The notes below the pieces were generated by a model. It searched no databases and was not told where the DNA came from. It saw only the letters and a list, made by a program, of their open reading frames with translations. Positions 1-10,724 of a stretch of 64,000 nucleotides of DNA are shown here, piece after piece. Location: contig JAURVB010008978.1 in assembly GCA_033002965.1 (NCBI GenBank), forward strand, positions 124,001 to 188,000, written 5' to 3'. This DNA is from Piper betle (Eukaryota; Streptophyta; Magnoliopsida; Piperales; Piperaceae). A program made the translations under genes and the position numbers. Position 1 is the stretch's first letter; every line of letters starts with the position of its first letter.

Positions 1-1616
1 TCTATAATATCCAGCTAAACCCATGAAACTGCAAACTTGAGCGACCGTCTTTGGTGGCCCCCACTTCTAAATAGCTTCAATTTTGGTTGGATCTACAGTA
101 ATTCTTGCAACAACTTCAATTTTGCCAAAGCATCAACAATAGTAGCAGCGAACATCTTCCCTTTAACTTGTGACAGTGCCGCCATGGTAGGATTTGATCG
201 AGTAGCTGGTCCAACTGATGTTATAGTAGGCACAACAACAACGACATTCATAGCACCTCCTTGTTGACGATTTTGACTTCTACTTGGACCTCCTCAATCT
301 CTACCTTGTGGAGTAGGCAAATGAAAATGCTGCAGAGGAGTTAGCAACAAACCATGTTGTTGAGTTTCAAAAGGGCAATTCCACTTCATATGGCTGATAC
401 CTCCACATCCAAAATATATAATGCTAGAAAAAAATTGTTGAGTTTATAGTTCCTAGTTGAGTTGTGGACACTCCTTTTCATATGTCACAGGTAACTACAA
501 ACACCGCTTGATTCGGTTTGGATTCAAGAAAGTGTTGACGGTTGCAAGTAGCATAAACCGGTGCATCTCAATGACCTTGTATCGCCCTCATGGAAATGTT
601 GGACTCCTTCCTTGGTTTCTTCTCATCACTCCCCATCTATTTCTCATACTGGTGTTTCTTTCCAGAAAATTTCTGAGTTCCAACAATTTTGTCTCTAGTA
701 AGATAGATTCTTTCATCTCTAGAGGTTGCACTAACTACTTCATCTAATGTCTTATATTTTACAGTGGTTAGTCTCTGTTTAATAGGGTAGATTAGTCCCT
801 CAAAGAATCGGTTAGCTCACATCTTTGCAGTGGCTACTAGACCAGAAACAAATCTCTCTAAACTAATGAACTTGGCCAAATATTTGGCAACTGACATACC
901 CTTTTGCTTCAAGTGTTCAAATTCTATTCCTCTCCTCCTCTTCTCCTCAAGTGGAAAAGACATATTGTCGAACGCCACTAGGAATTTCTCCTAAAAAATG
1001 TCCTTAGGAGCTTTCCCTTGGAAATAACTTTCCCTGCATAGTCCCACCCAGCCCTACCTTGCCTTTGAAAGCACGCGTTGATATTCAAACCCAAAGCTCT
1101 ATAGAGCAATCCATGCTCTCGAACACTCCCTTCTTAGTATTCAACCATTTGTTTGCTTCTTTTGGGTCTAGATTCCTAGCAAACATGCCACGTCCATTCT
1201 TCAAAAGCTTCTCTACCTGCCACACACTAGGTTTTGCCTGTTGAGGAGTAGTTCCTTCTCCTTGAGGGTTCTTGAAGGTACAGTCTCTCTCCCACTTCCA
1301 GTATCATTGCCTCATCACACAAGTGCACAACATGAAATAAGAGTCACATCATGGGTCACAGTCATCGGTGGAACTAGTTGTGTACTTGTCACAGGATCTA
1401 GAGGTGGTGGTGGTGGTTGTCGAAATACCAATGGTATACTAGATAAGGGACTTGTTGGCATTGGTGGTCGTGGAGATAAGGACGGTGTCTCTCTCCTTTC
1501 CCCATCCTTAATAGGTCTCTTTTGTGATCTCGCCAACTCAACCCTCATTTCTCTCATTTGTTGTTAGGTGTTTGTTTACATTTCTTTTAATTATTGTTAG
1601 GTCTCTAATTGCAACT
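1..1616 (-). pseudogene. Ty3/gypsy gag with fused RNase H fragment (oldest element, left part)
   Basis: Reading the minus strand gives broken gypsy polyprotein. Around 1557-1315 is a proline-rich gag segment. Around 980-700 are gag-like phrases such as EFEHLKQKGMSVAKYLAKF and LTTVKYKTLDEVVSATSRDE. Around 376-420 is a zinc-knuckle remnant (CGGISHMKWNCP). Around 110-180 is a gag C-terminal phrase (QVKGKMFAATIVDALAKL). At the left edge is the RT/RNase H connector phrase KWGPPKTVAQV followed by SFMGLAGYYR. Protease and the RT core are missing between the last two, so an internal deletion fused gag to RNase H. Many in-frame stops make it a dead copy. It stops at the CCATC duplication and resumes at 10492. 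Confidence 0.75.
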
Positions 1617-1621
1617 CCATC

Positions 1622-3886
1622 TATGAAACCCATGAACTGAGTCAAGGTTTTATAGTCAGAACCAGTTGGTTAGACCACTATTTTTAGTCGAATCAATTTC
1701 ATAACATGTGTACTAAGTCGATGCTGGTTGTGTGTTACAAACAAACCACGAGAGTCACGTGCGCCCACATATATGATGATAACGTCAGTAAGATAGTAGT
1801 AGAATGAGTTATCAGAATATATGAGGGTACAACGAGATTTTTTTATTTATTTATTTTATAATAGTAGAATTATTTTTAAGATGAATAATGCATTAGGACA
1901 TGTTACGAAGCAGTTTGGGTGGGTTATTAGTTATAGAGTATGTCATTGTGATGTTATGAAGTGTATAATATTTTATGAGATTTTTTCCTATTTTTTTGGT
2001 TTTTTTAAAATTTATTACGAGTTAGTTATTATTTTTTACTCAAGTTAGAGTCGAGTCAAGTTTTATTTATAAAATTACCCTCGACCTTCACCCCAAGCCT
2101 CTTCTCCCCAAACCCTCGACTATGCCCCCGTGATTGTCGCCGACTCCTCCTTCGACAGCCACACCGCCACCGATCGACCAACCCCCTGCAAGCCCCGACG
2201 TGCCGTCGCCATGCCACCTTGAGCACCTCCTACCCGCACCCTAGTGCCACCTGTCCCGATGCGATTCTGCCACCATCCGGGCCACATTACCGCCACCCGG
2301 TCTGTACCATCACTGTCGTGCCGTCAACACCTCCCCTCGACTCCCTCATCATTTCCCCCACACCCAGCACTGCACTTGAGGCCAGCGAGGCCCGATCAGA
2401 CAAGCTGACTGACCCAGACCGACTCGTTGCATAGTGTAGGTACGGAGTAGGAGCTCGCCACATAGGTGGGAAAACACTGTCAGAGCTTCTACCAAGTCCG
2501 TTTAGGAATTGTTCCTTGTTTTACGATCTATTATATTGTATGTTTGTTTTATTACTTGTAAGATAGGATAAATGTCATTTTATCGGATCCCACTTAACCT
2601 GGACCATTTAGTCAATAACCCATGAGGATGAGATCCATCAAGTTTGATTTCAAAAATAAGATCCACCACAATTTGCCTTTAGGCATATTATATAAATCCT
2701 TTCCTAGGCCTATATATAGTTTTATCAAATTTCAGTGAGACGAGAGATGGGAAAGACCAACTTGCACTACAATGAGTGGGTGCACGTGCCAGTCAAAGTG
2801 GGCTCTAAATTAGTGAGCGGGTTGTTCTATTCCCAAGGGATCCTAACAACTCCTGTTTTAAGTTCCTAACGCCTAGAGAAACATGGAGGTTTACGGGTAC
2901 TATTTACTATAGCGCATGTCTAGACTTGTGGTTCAAAGGGTACTAAAGGCAACTGCCTCAGAGTATTCGGTTTTCGTGCTCAAGGCCAAGAGAATTATGG
3001 AGGAAAGAGAGAGCTTAGGATATATTGGTAGTCCCAAGGGACCAAGAAAATGAGAAAATGCCTAGAGAGGAATCATACCAGTTAGTTCGGAATGCTACCG
3101 GGTCTGCAGCCCAGTGGCTCCTTAGTAGATGCCCTTAGGAGCGCTCACGAGAAGTATATAAATGTTTTTATTCAAAATGAGAGTCAACTCTCATTTGCCA
3201 GTTTGTTATGTAGTTATATTTTTTTGACCAGTAATACTTATTATTGACGTTTTTCTTTATAGAAATATAGGTGAGGATTAAATACTGGATATGCCGGCTT
3301 AAACAAAGGAGCAGTGATATACCTTGCACACATACATGCATGCTCGCCGACAAAATGTTTGTTTTGACTATTTTGATTTTTTTGTTATGTTTATTATGAA
3401 AATGAAATTCTTATGATGAAGATTTTGGGTATATAGAAATGGATAGTGATAACAAGATCTGAAATATACATTATTGTGCAGACTGAATGATAAAAGGTGG
3501 AAATGTGAATAGAATGAACTGATGGGTTGAGACCCAAGAATGTAGAATATTTTGATGTGACATAATTAAATATTTACATGAAAAAATTTGTGTAATGGAT
3601 GTTGATGGATTTATATATTTATACATGTTGATTTGACAAGGTAGCCCCTTTGCACTTTCAGGGTGACTCTGTCCGTTCTATTTTAAAAATTTTTATCGAT
3701 TTTATCACCATTATTTTTTGTACGAACTGGTTATCAAGACATCCATGTAGTGGCATGTTAGGGTTTCGTGCATTCATCCATGCATAGCGTTTGACATCTT
3801 CCATCTTGAAACACCGAAAGTAGATCCACTCAGGACACGTGATGCTTCGGTTTGGTTCACGAGTGAGCCAGATTCGGGGTGTCACA
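1622..3886 (+). repeat. Family-A LTR, 5' LTR of the gag-only element (copy A1)
   Basis: It starts TATGAAACCC (ancestral TGTAAAACCC by comparison with A3) and ends GGGGTGTCACA. It matches A3 along its length, including the GC-rich block (about 2080-2430), the block starting near 2435 (GTGTAGGTACGGAGTAGGAG) and the two hairpins at 3175-3196 and 3229-3246. The start is decayed by C-to-T-type changes. Confidence 0.85.
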
Positions 3887-3889
3887 ATT

Positions 3890-3901
3890 TGGTGTCAGAG
3901 C
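3890..3901 (+). other. Primer-binding site, initiator tRNA-Met type
   Basis: TGGTGTCAGAGC lies three bases after the 5' LTR end. It differs at one base from TGGTATCAGAGC, the usual plant tRNA-Met primer site, and fixes the element as plus-oriented. Confidence 0.85.
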
Positions 3902-3977
3902 CACTTTCGATTGAAGATATTTTCATACGTGATATGTGTGCAAAGACTACTCCAAGTCCAGCCTGTAGGTATATATT

Positions 3978-6783
3978 TGTAAAACCCGTGACTCGAGTCA
4001 GGGTTTTACGTTACAGAACCAGTCGGTTCGACCGTTGGTTCAAGTCGAGTCAGTTTCATGAACCGCGTGCTGAGTCGAGACCAGCCGTGAGTTATGAGCG
4101 ATGAGAGTCAGGTGTACCTGAATATATGATGATAACGTCGAGAAGATGGTGAGATATGAGTTATCAGAATATATGAAAGTATGCAGTATTTTTTTCTTTT
4201 TATATGTTTGATCGTAGAAATATTTTTAGGATGAATAACGCGTTAGGACGCGTTGGATTATATTCGGGTGGGTTATTAGTTATAGAGCATGTCATTTGGA
4301 TGTTCTTGTGTTTGTTTTATTTTATGGAATTTTTCCATATTTTTCTAGATTTTTTTTAGAATTTATTACGAACTAGTTATTATGTTGACTCGAGTAGGAA
4401 TTGAGTCAATCCTTATTTACGAAACTTCCATTGAGGGTATTTTTCTCCCTCCCGACCTTCCTCACCGCAAACCCTCACCGCCAGTGTTGTGTGCTCTTGC
4501 CGCCGCCGCCGATCGACGCCGCCCCGCCTTACCGTACCGTCGTCGTGCCACCACGACCAACCCCAGCCATCGATCGCCTGCCAGCGCGCCACCGTGACTC
4601 CACGAGGCCGCCTCGGCCGTCGCCACTTCAGGCTGGATTCTGCCACCGTCCGGGCTGCTCCGCCGCCACTGTGAATCTGATGACCACCCTCTCGCCGTTG
4701 CCGATGTTTCCCCCATCATCCCGACCGCCGTCGAGGCCGGCCGCAGCCCCGATCGGAGCACACCGCCGCCACCGACGGCCATCGCCGCCCCGGCTGCTTT
4801 GTTTGACACCGCCATTGGACCAAGCTCGTCGAGCTACTGCCGATAGACCCCCTGATTGCCCCGTCCCAAATCATTGCCGGAAAACCGCCGACACTCGCCA
4901 GAAAACCGCCGGAAAATTGGATTCGTGGGAAATTCGCCGGATCATCCGCCGAACGCACCTGGTCTAATCTGATCGGACTTCGGACGCCGCTAGGTGCCGA
5001 ATTCGAGTTTCGAGCCACAAAACAGAAACCCTAGCCATCGCCAATTTTCGACGACGCGAGGTATAATTTATTTTAATTTAATTATTTAAAAATGTTAATT
5101 ACTAGAATTGCATGCGAGGATTTGTGTGTGTGTTATAATAATATATATAAATGTAGATTTGATTAAGGATAAAATATGAAATTTGTTTGATTGAGTGGTG
5201 TTAAAAATGGAGGCTAAGAAATTAATTAGGGTAACTTGGCGATGATCATGATCTAATACAAACTAGCCTAAGTAGACTTGCTAGAATTGATATAGGTTAA
5301 TGTGTGTTGATTGATGAGTGATTGTGTTGATTGTGTGTGCATGCTATAGGATGTGTGATTCATCATGCGGGCGTTAGTTTTTAGCTTGATTGTGTAGGTA
5401 CGGTGTAGGAGCTCGCCGCCTAGGCGCGTGGACCCGTTTGGAGCTTCTACCAGGTCCATTTAGGACTCGTTCTCTGTTTTTACGCTACTCTATTGTGTAT
5501 TTGATTTATCATGTGCAGGACGAGTTAAGTGGCGTTTTATCGGATCCCACTTAACTCGGGCCATTTAGCCAACGATTTTTCGGATTAATAACCCTCGAGG
5601 ATGAGATCCCTCGAGTTTGTTTTTGAACTTCAGATCTAGCTCACATTGCCTTCGGGCCTATTGTATAAATCCCAACCCGGACCTTTATATATGTATAGTT
5701 TTCGTGTTTTCAGTGAGAGATTGAATGAGGGAAATCCGACTACAGTGCTACGCGAGCGGGCACGTGTGTGTCGATAATGGGCTCTAGAATGGTGTGCGGG
5801 CCATTTCATTCCTGAGGGATCCTGACAACTCCACCTTTGAGTTCCTCAAACCCGGAGAAGTGTGGAGGTTCACGGGTACTGCATTGCAGTACATGTCTAG
5901 ACTTGTGGTTTCAAAGGGTACTAAAGGCGACTGCCTAAGAGTACTCGGCCTTCGTGCTCAAGGCCGGGAGTAATATGGAAGGTGCAAAGGGCAGAATGGA
6001 ATGAGATTTGATGCGAGAAGCAATAGAGAAATGGCCGAGGCATGAGAATGTGAAAGATAGGGGGACGCTGTCGACCTGAGGGCGACGACTCCCGTATGTG
6101 CCCTGATGAGAGTTCTTGAGGAAGTATATGGTTTTCATTCAATAGGAGAGTTTGCTCTCCTGTGCCAGATTGATATTAGTTATTTTCTGGGCCGGTAACA
6201 CTCGTTACTGACGGTTTTTCTATATATATGTAGGTGAGAAATGCGAGGGATGAAAGCTGTCGGGACTGCGGAGGAGCAGCATGGAACCGCGCACACATGT
6301 ACCTGCCGCGTGTAATCTATAATGATGGTGTGTTATTGTTATGTAAATGATAATTTTGATGTGTTTGTTTAGATAAATTGCTTGATATGAAATGAATGGA
6401 TAAATGTGAATGAGTAGTGAGTTTGGAGTTCAGGCTCGGTTCAATTGAAACGAAAGAGATAATGATGAATGCTATGGTAGATTATCATGTTTTATCGTAT
6501 TTTGATAAAATATTTATATACCCTTGTTGTGGATAATTTTTAATTAAAATTTTCTTTGAGAACCGCGCATCATGGTTTTGTTTTGCTTGCACATCATAGC
6601 ATGCATGTAGGACTATGTTAGAACCCATGCACCCCATCCATGCATTTCATGATTGCATCTCCATCTTGAGACACCGAGGGCAGATCCGGGTCGGCTTAAC
6701 CGAACCCAATAGATTAGCGAACGGTTCGGTCACCGGTGACATTTCCGGGTCGGTTCACGGGTGAGCCGAAACGGGTTGTTACA
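3978..6783 (+). mobile_element. Solo LTR, family A (copy A2), nested in the gag-only element
   Basis: A 2806-bp LTR running from TGTAAAACCCGTGACTCGAG to GGGTTGTTACA. The target duplication ATATT is exact (3973-3977 and 6784-6788), so it arose by insertion followed by LTR-LTR recombination. It is the best-preserved copy. It shows the GC-rich leader (about 4440-5060), a donor-like GAG|GTATAATT after 5060, acceptor-like TGTAG at 5393-5397 and 6229-6233, and hairpins at 6144-6161 and 6193-6210. Its insertion separates the primer site from gag of the host element. Confidence 0.9.
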
Positions 6784-6877
6784 ATATTTCTGTCCACTTT
6801 GTCTTTGATTTGAAGATTTCTCACCAGTGGGTATCATGGCGGTATTTTCAACATTGGATCAATGAGTAGGGGTAATC

Positions 6878-8300
6878 ATGGTAAGAACTAAAAGTACTCA
6901 CAACAAGACTCCATTGCCACCTTCTCCCAGCCAAGCTAGCCCTAGTTATACTCACAATGAGACAGAGTCTAGCTGATCAAGAACCACACGGCTGCCAGGA
7001 AATCCCAGACAGCAAGGCACAGTAGGCCGCCTAGTGGGAGCCGTCGTAGAGGAAGCTCCCACAGTGTTAGTAGCCATCAGACTAAAGCAAATGTTGCCAT
7101 TGCACGGTTGACAAAAGTACAAATGCAGATGCAACGGAGTCTGGAGGAATTCCAAAGAGAACTATGACAATTAGCTCTCACCATAGCATGAGCAGAGAAG
7201 AGAATAGCTACGGTTGATGAGGCATGAGGGGAGCCTGCACTTCCCATGGGCCCTCCGCCGCCACCTCCTCCTCCACCACCGCTACATCAAGGGACCACTC
7301 CTACAACAATTCCACTAGTCACCCCACTTCAGGCAGGAAGGGGTACATAGGGTAGTGGACCTGCAAAAAATAGCAGTGGACAGATAGGTGCCCCAAGGTT
7401 TGGTAATACTCTGGTAGGGGTAGTATCATCATTTCCATAATTCGATATTGGAGAAGGATCAAACAGATTGGCAGATGATAGAAATCTTGGATTTGGCAAT
7501 ATGAGCGGTTCATGAAGAATTGAGGACGTCCATTCACTGAGAAATTAGATGCAGAAGAAGCTTTCTTATAGATTTAATCAGCCGTTGGTGTATTAGGAAG
7601 TATGGCATGCTAGTGTAAACAGAACGATGAAGAGTCTAGTGCTTTTATGAAAGTCTATACTATGAGATTCTTCTAGCACTAATTGAAGGTCTATACTATG
7701 ATCAGAGACAACAACACCCTCAACAATATTAATTAGATCAGGGAACACAACAGAGGCATCAGATAGATGCTCGAGCTACAATGAGATCCATTGATGGACA
7801 AGTTCTGGAGAAAAGATGCCCAACATGTCAGAATTGTGGATGTCGTCACGGAGGAATATGCAATGTGGGTATAGACGTATGCTTAGATGTGGTCAACCAG
7901 GACATTGGGAAGTAGATTGTTTGACTACTTAGCCACAACAGCCAGCCATTCCGTCACCGCCACAACAACTAATGCTTCCAGCTACCCTATTGCAATAGCA
8001 GAGATGCCATCCAAACCAAGGACATGGACAGATAGGCGGTGATCAGTAGTCACCAAGACAACAAGAAAGGGGTTTGAATCAAAGAGGAATGATGGCTACC
8101 ATGACAAGACAAGAACAACCAACCTTGGATCAGAGAGGAATGTTAATAACACCACCACCAACACCATCCACTTCGGCACCACCATGGGCAGTGGGGATGG
8201 ATATAGCCACAATTGCTGAAGCATTGGAGGATACAGAAGACTTGACAGGTATGCACGCATTCTACTTTAGATTTTAGATTTAATAGATAGGTATGAGAGT
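6878..8300 (+). pseudogene. Degraded gag of the gag-only element
   Basis: The reading frame opens at ATG 6878 (MVRTKSTHNKTPLPPSPSQA) and continues through a glutamine-rich segment and a long proline run (about 7250-7280). Near 7820-7920 it gives zinc-knuckle sequence, with a clear CGQPGHWEVDC at 7888-7920. Stops are frequent, and most look like CAG to TAG or CGA to TGA. Nothing after the knuckle resembles protease or RT, so the element encoded gag alone. Confidence 0.75.
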
Positions 8301-8340
8301 GAAGCCTCCTTAACCAAAAATTTTGAGGCCAAAATTTTTA

Positions 8341-8351
8341 TGAGGGAAGGT
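8341..8351 (+). other. Polypurine tract
   Basis: TGAGGGAAGGT is directly next to the TGTAAAACCC start of the 3' LTR, the expected position for plus-strand priming. Confidence 0.65.
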
Positions 8352-10486
8352 TGTAAAACCCATGACCCGATTTAGGGTTTTGTAACTAGAACCAGTCGGT
8401 TTGACTTCTATTTTCAGTCAAGTCAATTTCAGAACACGTGTACTGAGCCAATGCCAGTCATGTGTTATGAACCATGAGGGTCATGTATGCCCAAGCATAT
8501 GATGATAATGTCAGTAAGACAACAACAAAATGAGTTATCATAATATATAAGAGTACGCCTAGATTTTTCGTTTTTATTTATTTTAGTACTCGACCATAAA
8601 ATTATTTTTAGGCCGAATTACACATTATGACATGTTACGAAGCAGTTTGGGTGGGTTATTAGTTATAGAGCATATCATTATGATGTTATGGTGTGTATTA
8701 TATTTTATGGGAGTTCTCCTCATACGTCTGGATTTTTTAGGATTTATTATGAGTTAGTTATTATTTTTTACTCGAGTCAGAGTTGAGTCAAGTTTTATTC
8801 ACGAAATTACCCCTGACCATCACCCCGACCCTCTTCTCTCCAAACCCTCGACGCTAGGATCAATGAATTGACAAGTTTGCTATTTTATTGTAAATAAAAA
8901 TATGAAATTTGCTTGATTGAATTGTATTAAAATGAATGTCAAGGAACTAAATAGGTAAAGTAAGTATTGTAATCTAATGCAACATAGAGTAGGGAAAACT
9001 TATATGAGATTGATGTATGATTGATATGTGTACAGTATAGGATGTGTGAATGCATCATGAGTGGACATTAGATTTTATTTTGATGTATAGGTATGGAGTA
9101 GTAGCTCACCGCCTAGGTGCGAGAACATGCTCGGAGCTTTTGTCAAGTCTGTTTAGGACTCATTCCCTATGTTACGATCTATTCTATTGTATGTTTATTT
9201 TATTACTTGCAAGACATACTAAGTGTCATTTTATTGGATCCCACTTAACCCAGGTCATTTAGTCAACCAGTTTTCCGGATTAATAACCCTCGAGGATGAG
9301 ATCCCTCGAGTTTGATTTCAAAAATAAGATCCACTGCAATTTTCCTTCAAACATATTATATAAATTCCTTCCCATGCCTATACATAGTTTTATCGGGTTT
9401 CAATGAGACGAGAGATGGGAAAGACCGACTCGCACGTACCATGAGTGGGTGCATGTGCTAGTCAAAGTGTGAGTGGGTTGTTCCATTCCCGAGGGATACT
9501 TACATGTACTGTTTAGTATAGCGCATGTTCGAACTTATTGTTCAAAGGGTACTAAAAATGACTGCTTGAGAGTATCGTGCTCAAGGCCAGGAGAATTATG
9601 GAGGAAAAGAGAGGGCTTAGGATATACTAGTTGTCCAAAGGGACTAGAAAAATGAGAAATCGCTGAGAGGGGCATCAGACTGGTCAGTTCGGGACGCTAC
9701 CGTGTCTGTAGCCTAGTGGCTCCTCATTAAATGCCCTTAGGAGTGTTCACGAGAAGTATATAAATGTTTTTATTCAAAATGAGAGTCGGTTTTCATTTAC
9801 TAGTTTGTTATGTAGTTATATTTTTGGACCAGTAATACTCATTACTGACATTTTTCTTTATATATATGTAGGTGAGGATTAAATACCGGATATGTCAGCT
9901 TGGACAGAGGAGCAATGATCTACCTTGCACACAAATGCACATGCTCGCCGGCAAAATGTTGGTTTTGACTATTTTGATTGTTTTGCAATGTTTATTATGA
10001 AAATGAAATTCTTATGATTAAGATTTTGGGTATATAGAAATGGATAGTGATAACAAGGTCTGAAATATACATTAGTGTGCTGATTGTACGATAAAACGTA
10101 GAAATGTGAATAGAATGAACAAGTGGGTCGAGACCCAAGAACATAGAATATTTTGATGTGACTGAATTAAATATTTACGTGAAAAATTTTTTGTAATGGA
10201 TGTTGATGGTTTTTTATATTTATACATGTTGAATTGACAAGGTGGCCCTTAATTGTACTTTTAGGGGAGACAATATCCATTTTATTTTAGAAATTCTTAT
10301 GATTTTACGCCATTATTTTTTGTATGAATTGGTTGTCATCATCCATTTAGTGGCATGTTAAGGTTCTGTTCATTTATCCATGCTTAGTGTTTGACATCTT
10401 TCATCTTGAGATGCTCAGAGTAGATCCACTCGGGACTCGTGACATTTATGTTTAGTTCGTAAGCGAGCTAGATTCAGGGTGTCACA
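8352..10486 (+). repeat. Family-A LTR, 3' LTR of the gag-only element (copy A3)
   Basis: It runs from TGTAAAACCCATGACC to CAGGGTGTCACA. It is closest to A1 (shared blocks near 3300/9890 and 3480/10080). Most of the GC-rich leader has been lost near 8850. Hairpins lie at 9777-9798 and 9830-9847. Its length (2135 bp) differs from A1 (2265 bp), which suggests an old insertion. Confidence 0.85.
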
Positions 10487-10491
10487 CCATC

Positions 10492-10724
10492 ACCTTTATC
10501 TTGAAAATATTTATCACAGTTATCCTTATTCCTATTCTCACTCATTAGGAAGCTCTCCTTCTCCCTGAGGTATCATGAGTCTGTTCCCAAGTTCTATCAT
10601 CATGAGATAGAATCAGTGCCTCGGGTATTGGAACATCAGGCACTTAGACATTATTCACAGGAACCTCTTCTTCATCAACGGCCTGACGAGGAGGTCGGAT
10701 AGACCCACTACCATTATGAGCCTC
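10492..10724 (-). pseudogene. Gag N-terminal/leader remnant of the oldest gypsy element
   Basis: The minus strand reads EAHNGSGSIRPPRQAVDEEE and then gag-like acidic text with stops. It continues the element interrupted at 1616 and is interrupted again at 10724. Identification rests mainly on position and direction. Confidence 0.5.

Larger units (their letters stand above)
1622..10486 (+). mobile_element. Non-autonomous gypsy-like element, LTR-gag-LTR (TR-GAG type), carrying a nested solo LTR
   Basis: Two direct LTRs (1622-3886 and 8352-10486) flank a short interior holding a primer-binding site (3890-3901), a degraded gag (from 6878) and a polypurine tract (8341-8351). The 5-bp target duplication CCATC is exact on both sides (1617-1621 and 10487-10491). 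No protease, RT, RNase H or integrase is seen, so mobility would have depended on another element. It sits in the gag of the older minus-strand gypsy. Without the nested solo LTR and one duplication copy it is about 6.05 kb. Confidence 0.85.

Noticed and set aside
4401..4967. Long Pro/Arg-rich open frames on both strands in the GC-rich blocks of the LTRs (also near 39542, 47096 and 49466).
   Set aside because: They are open in several frames at once because the DNA is GC-rich. They are not conserved as protein between LTR copies and resemble no known domain.
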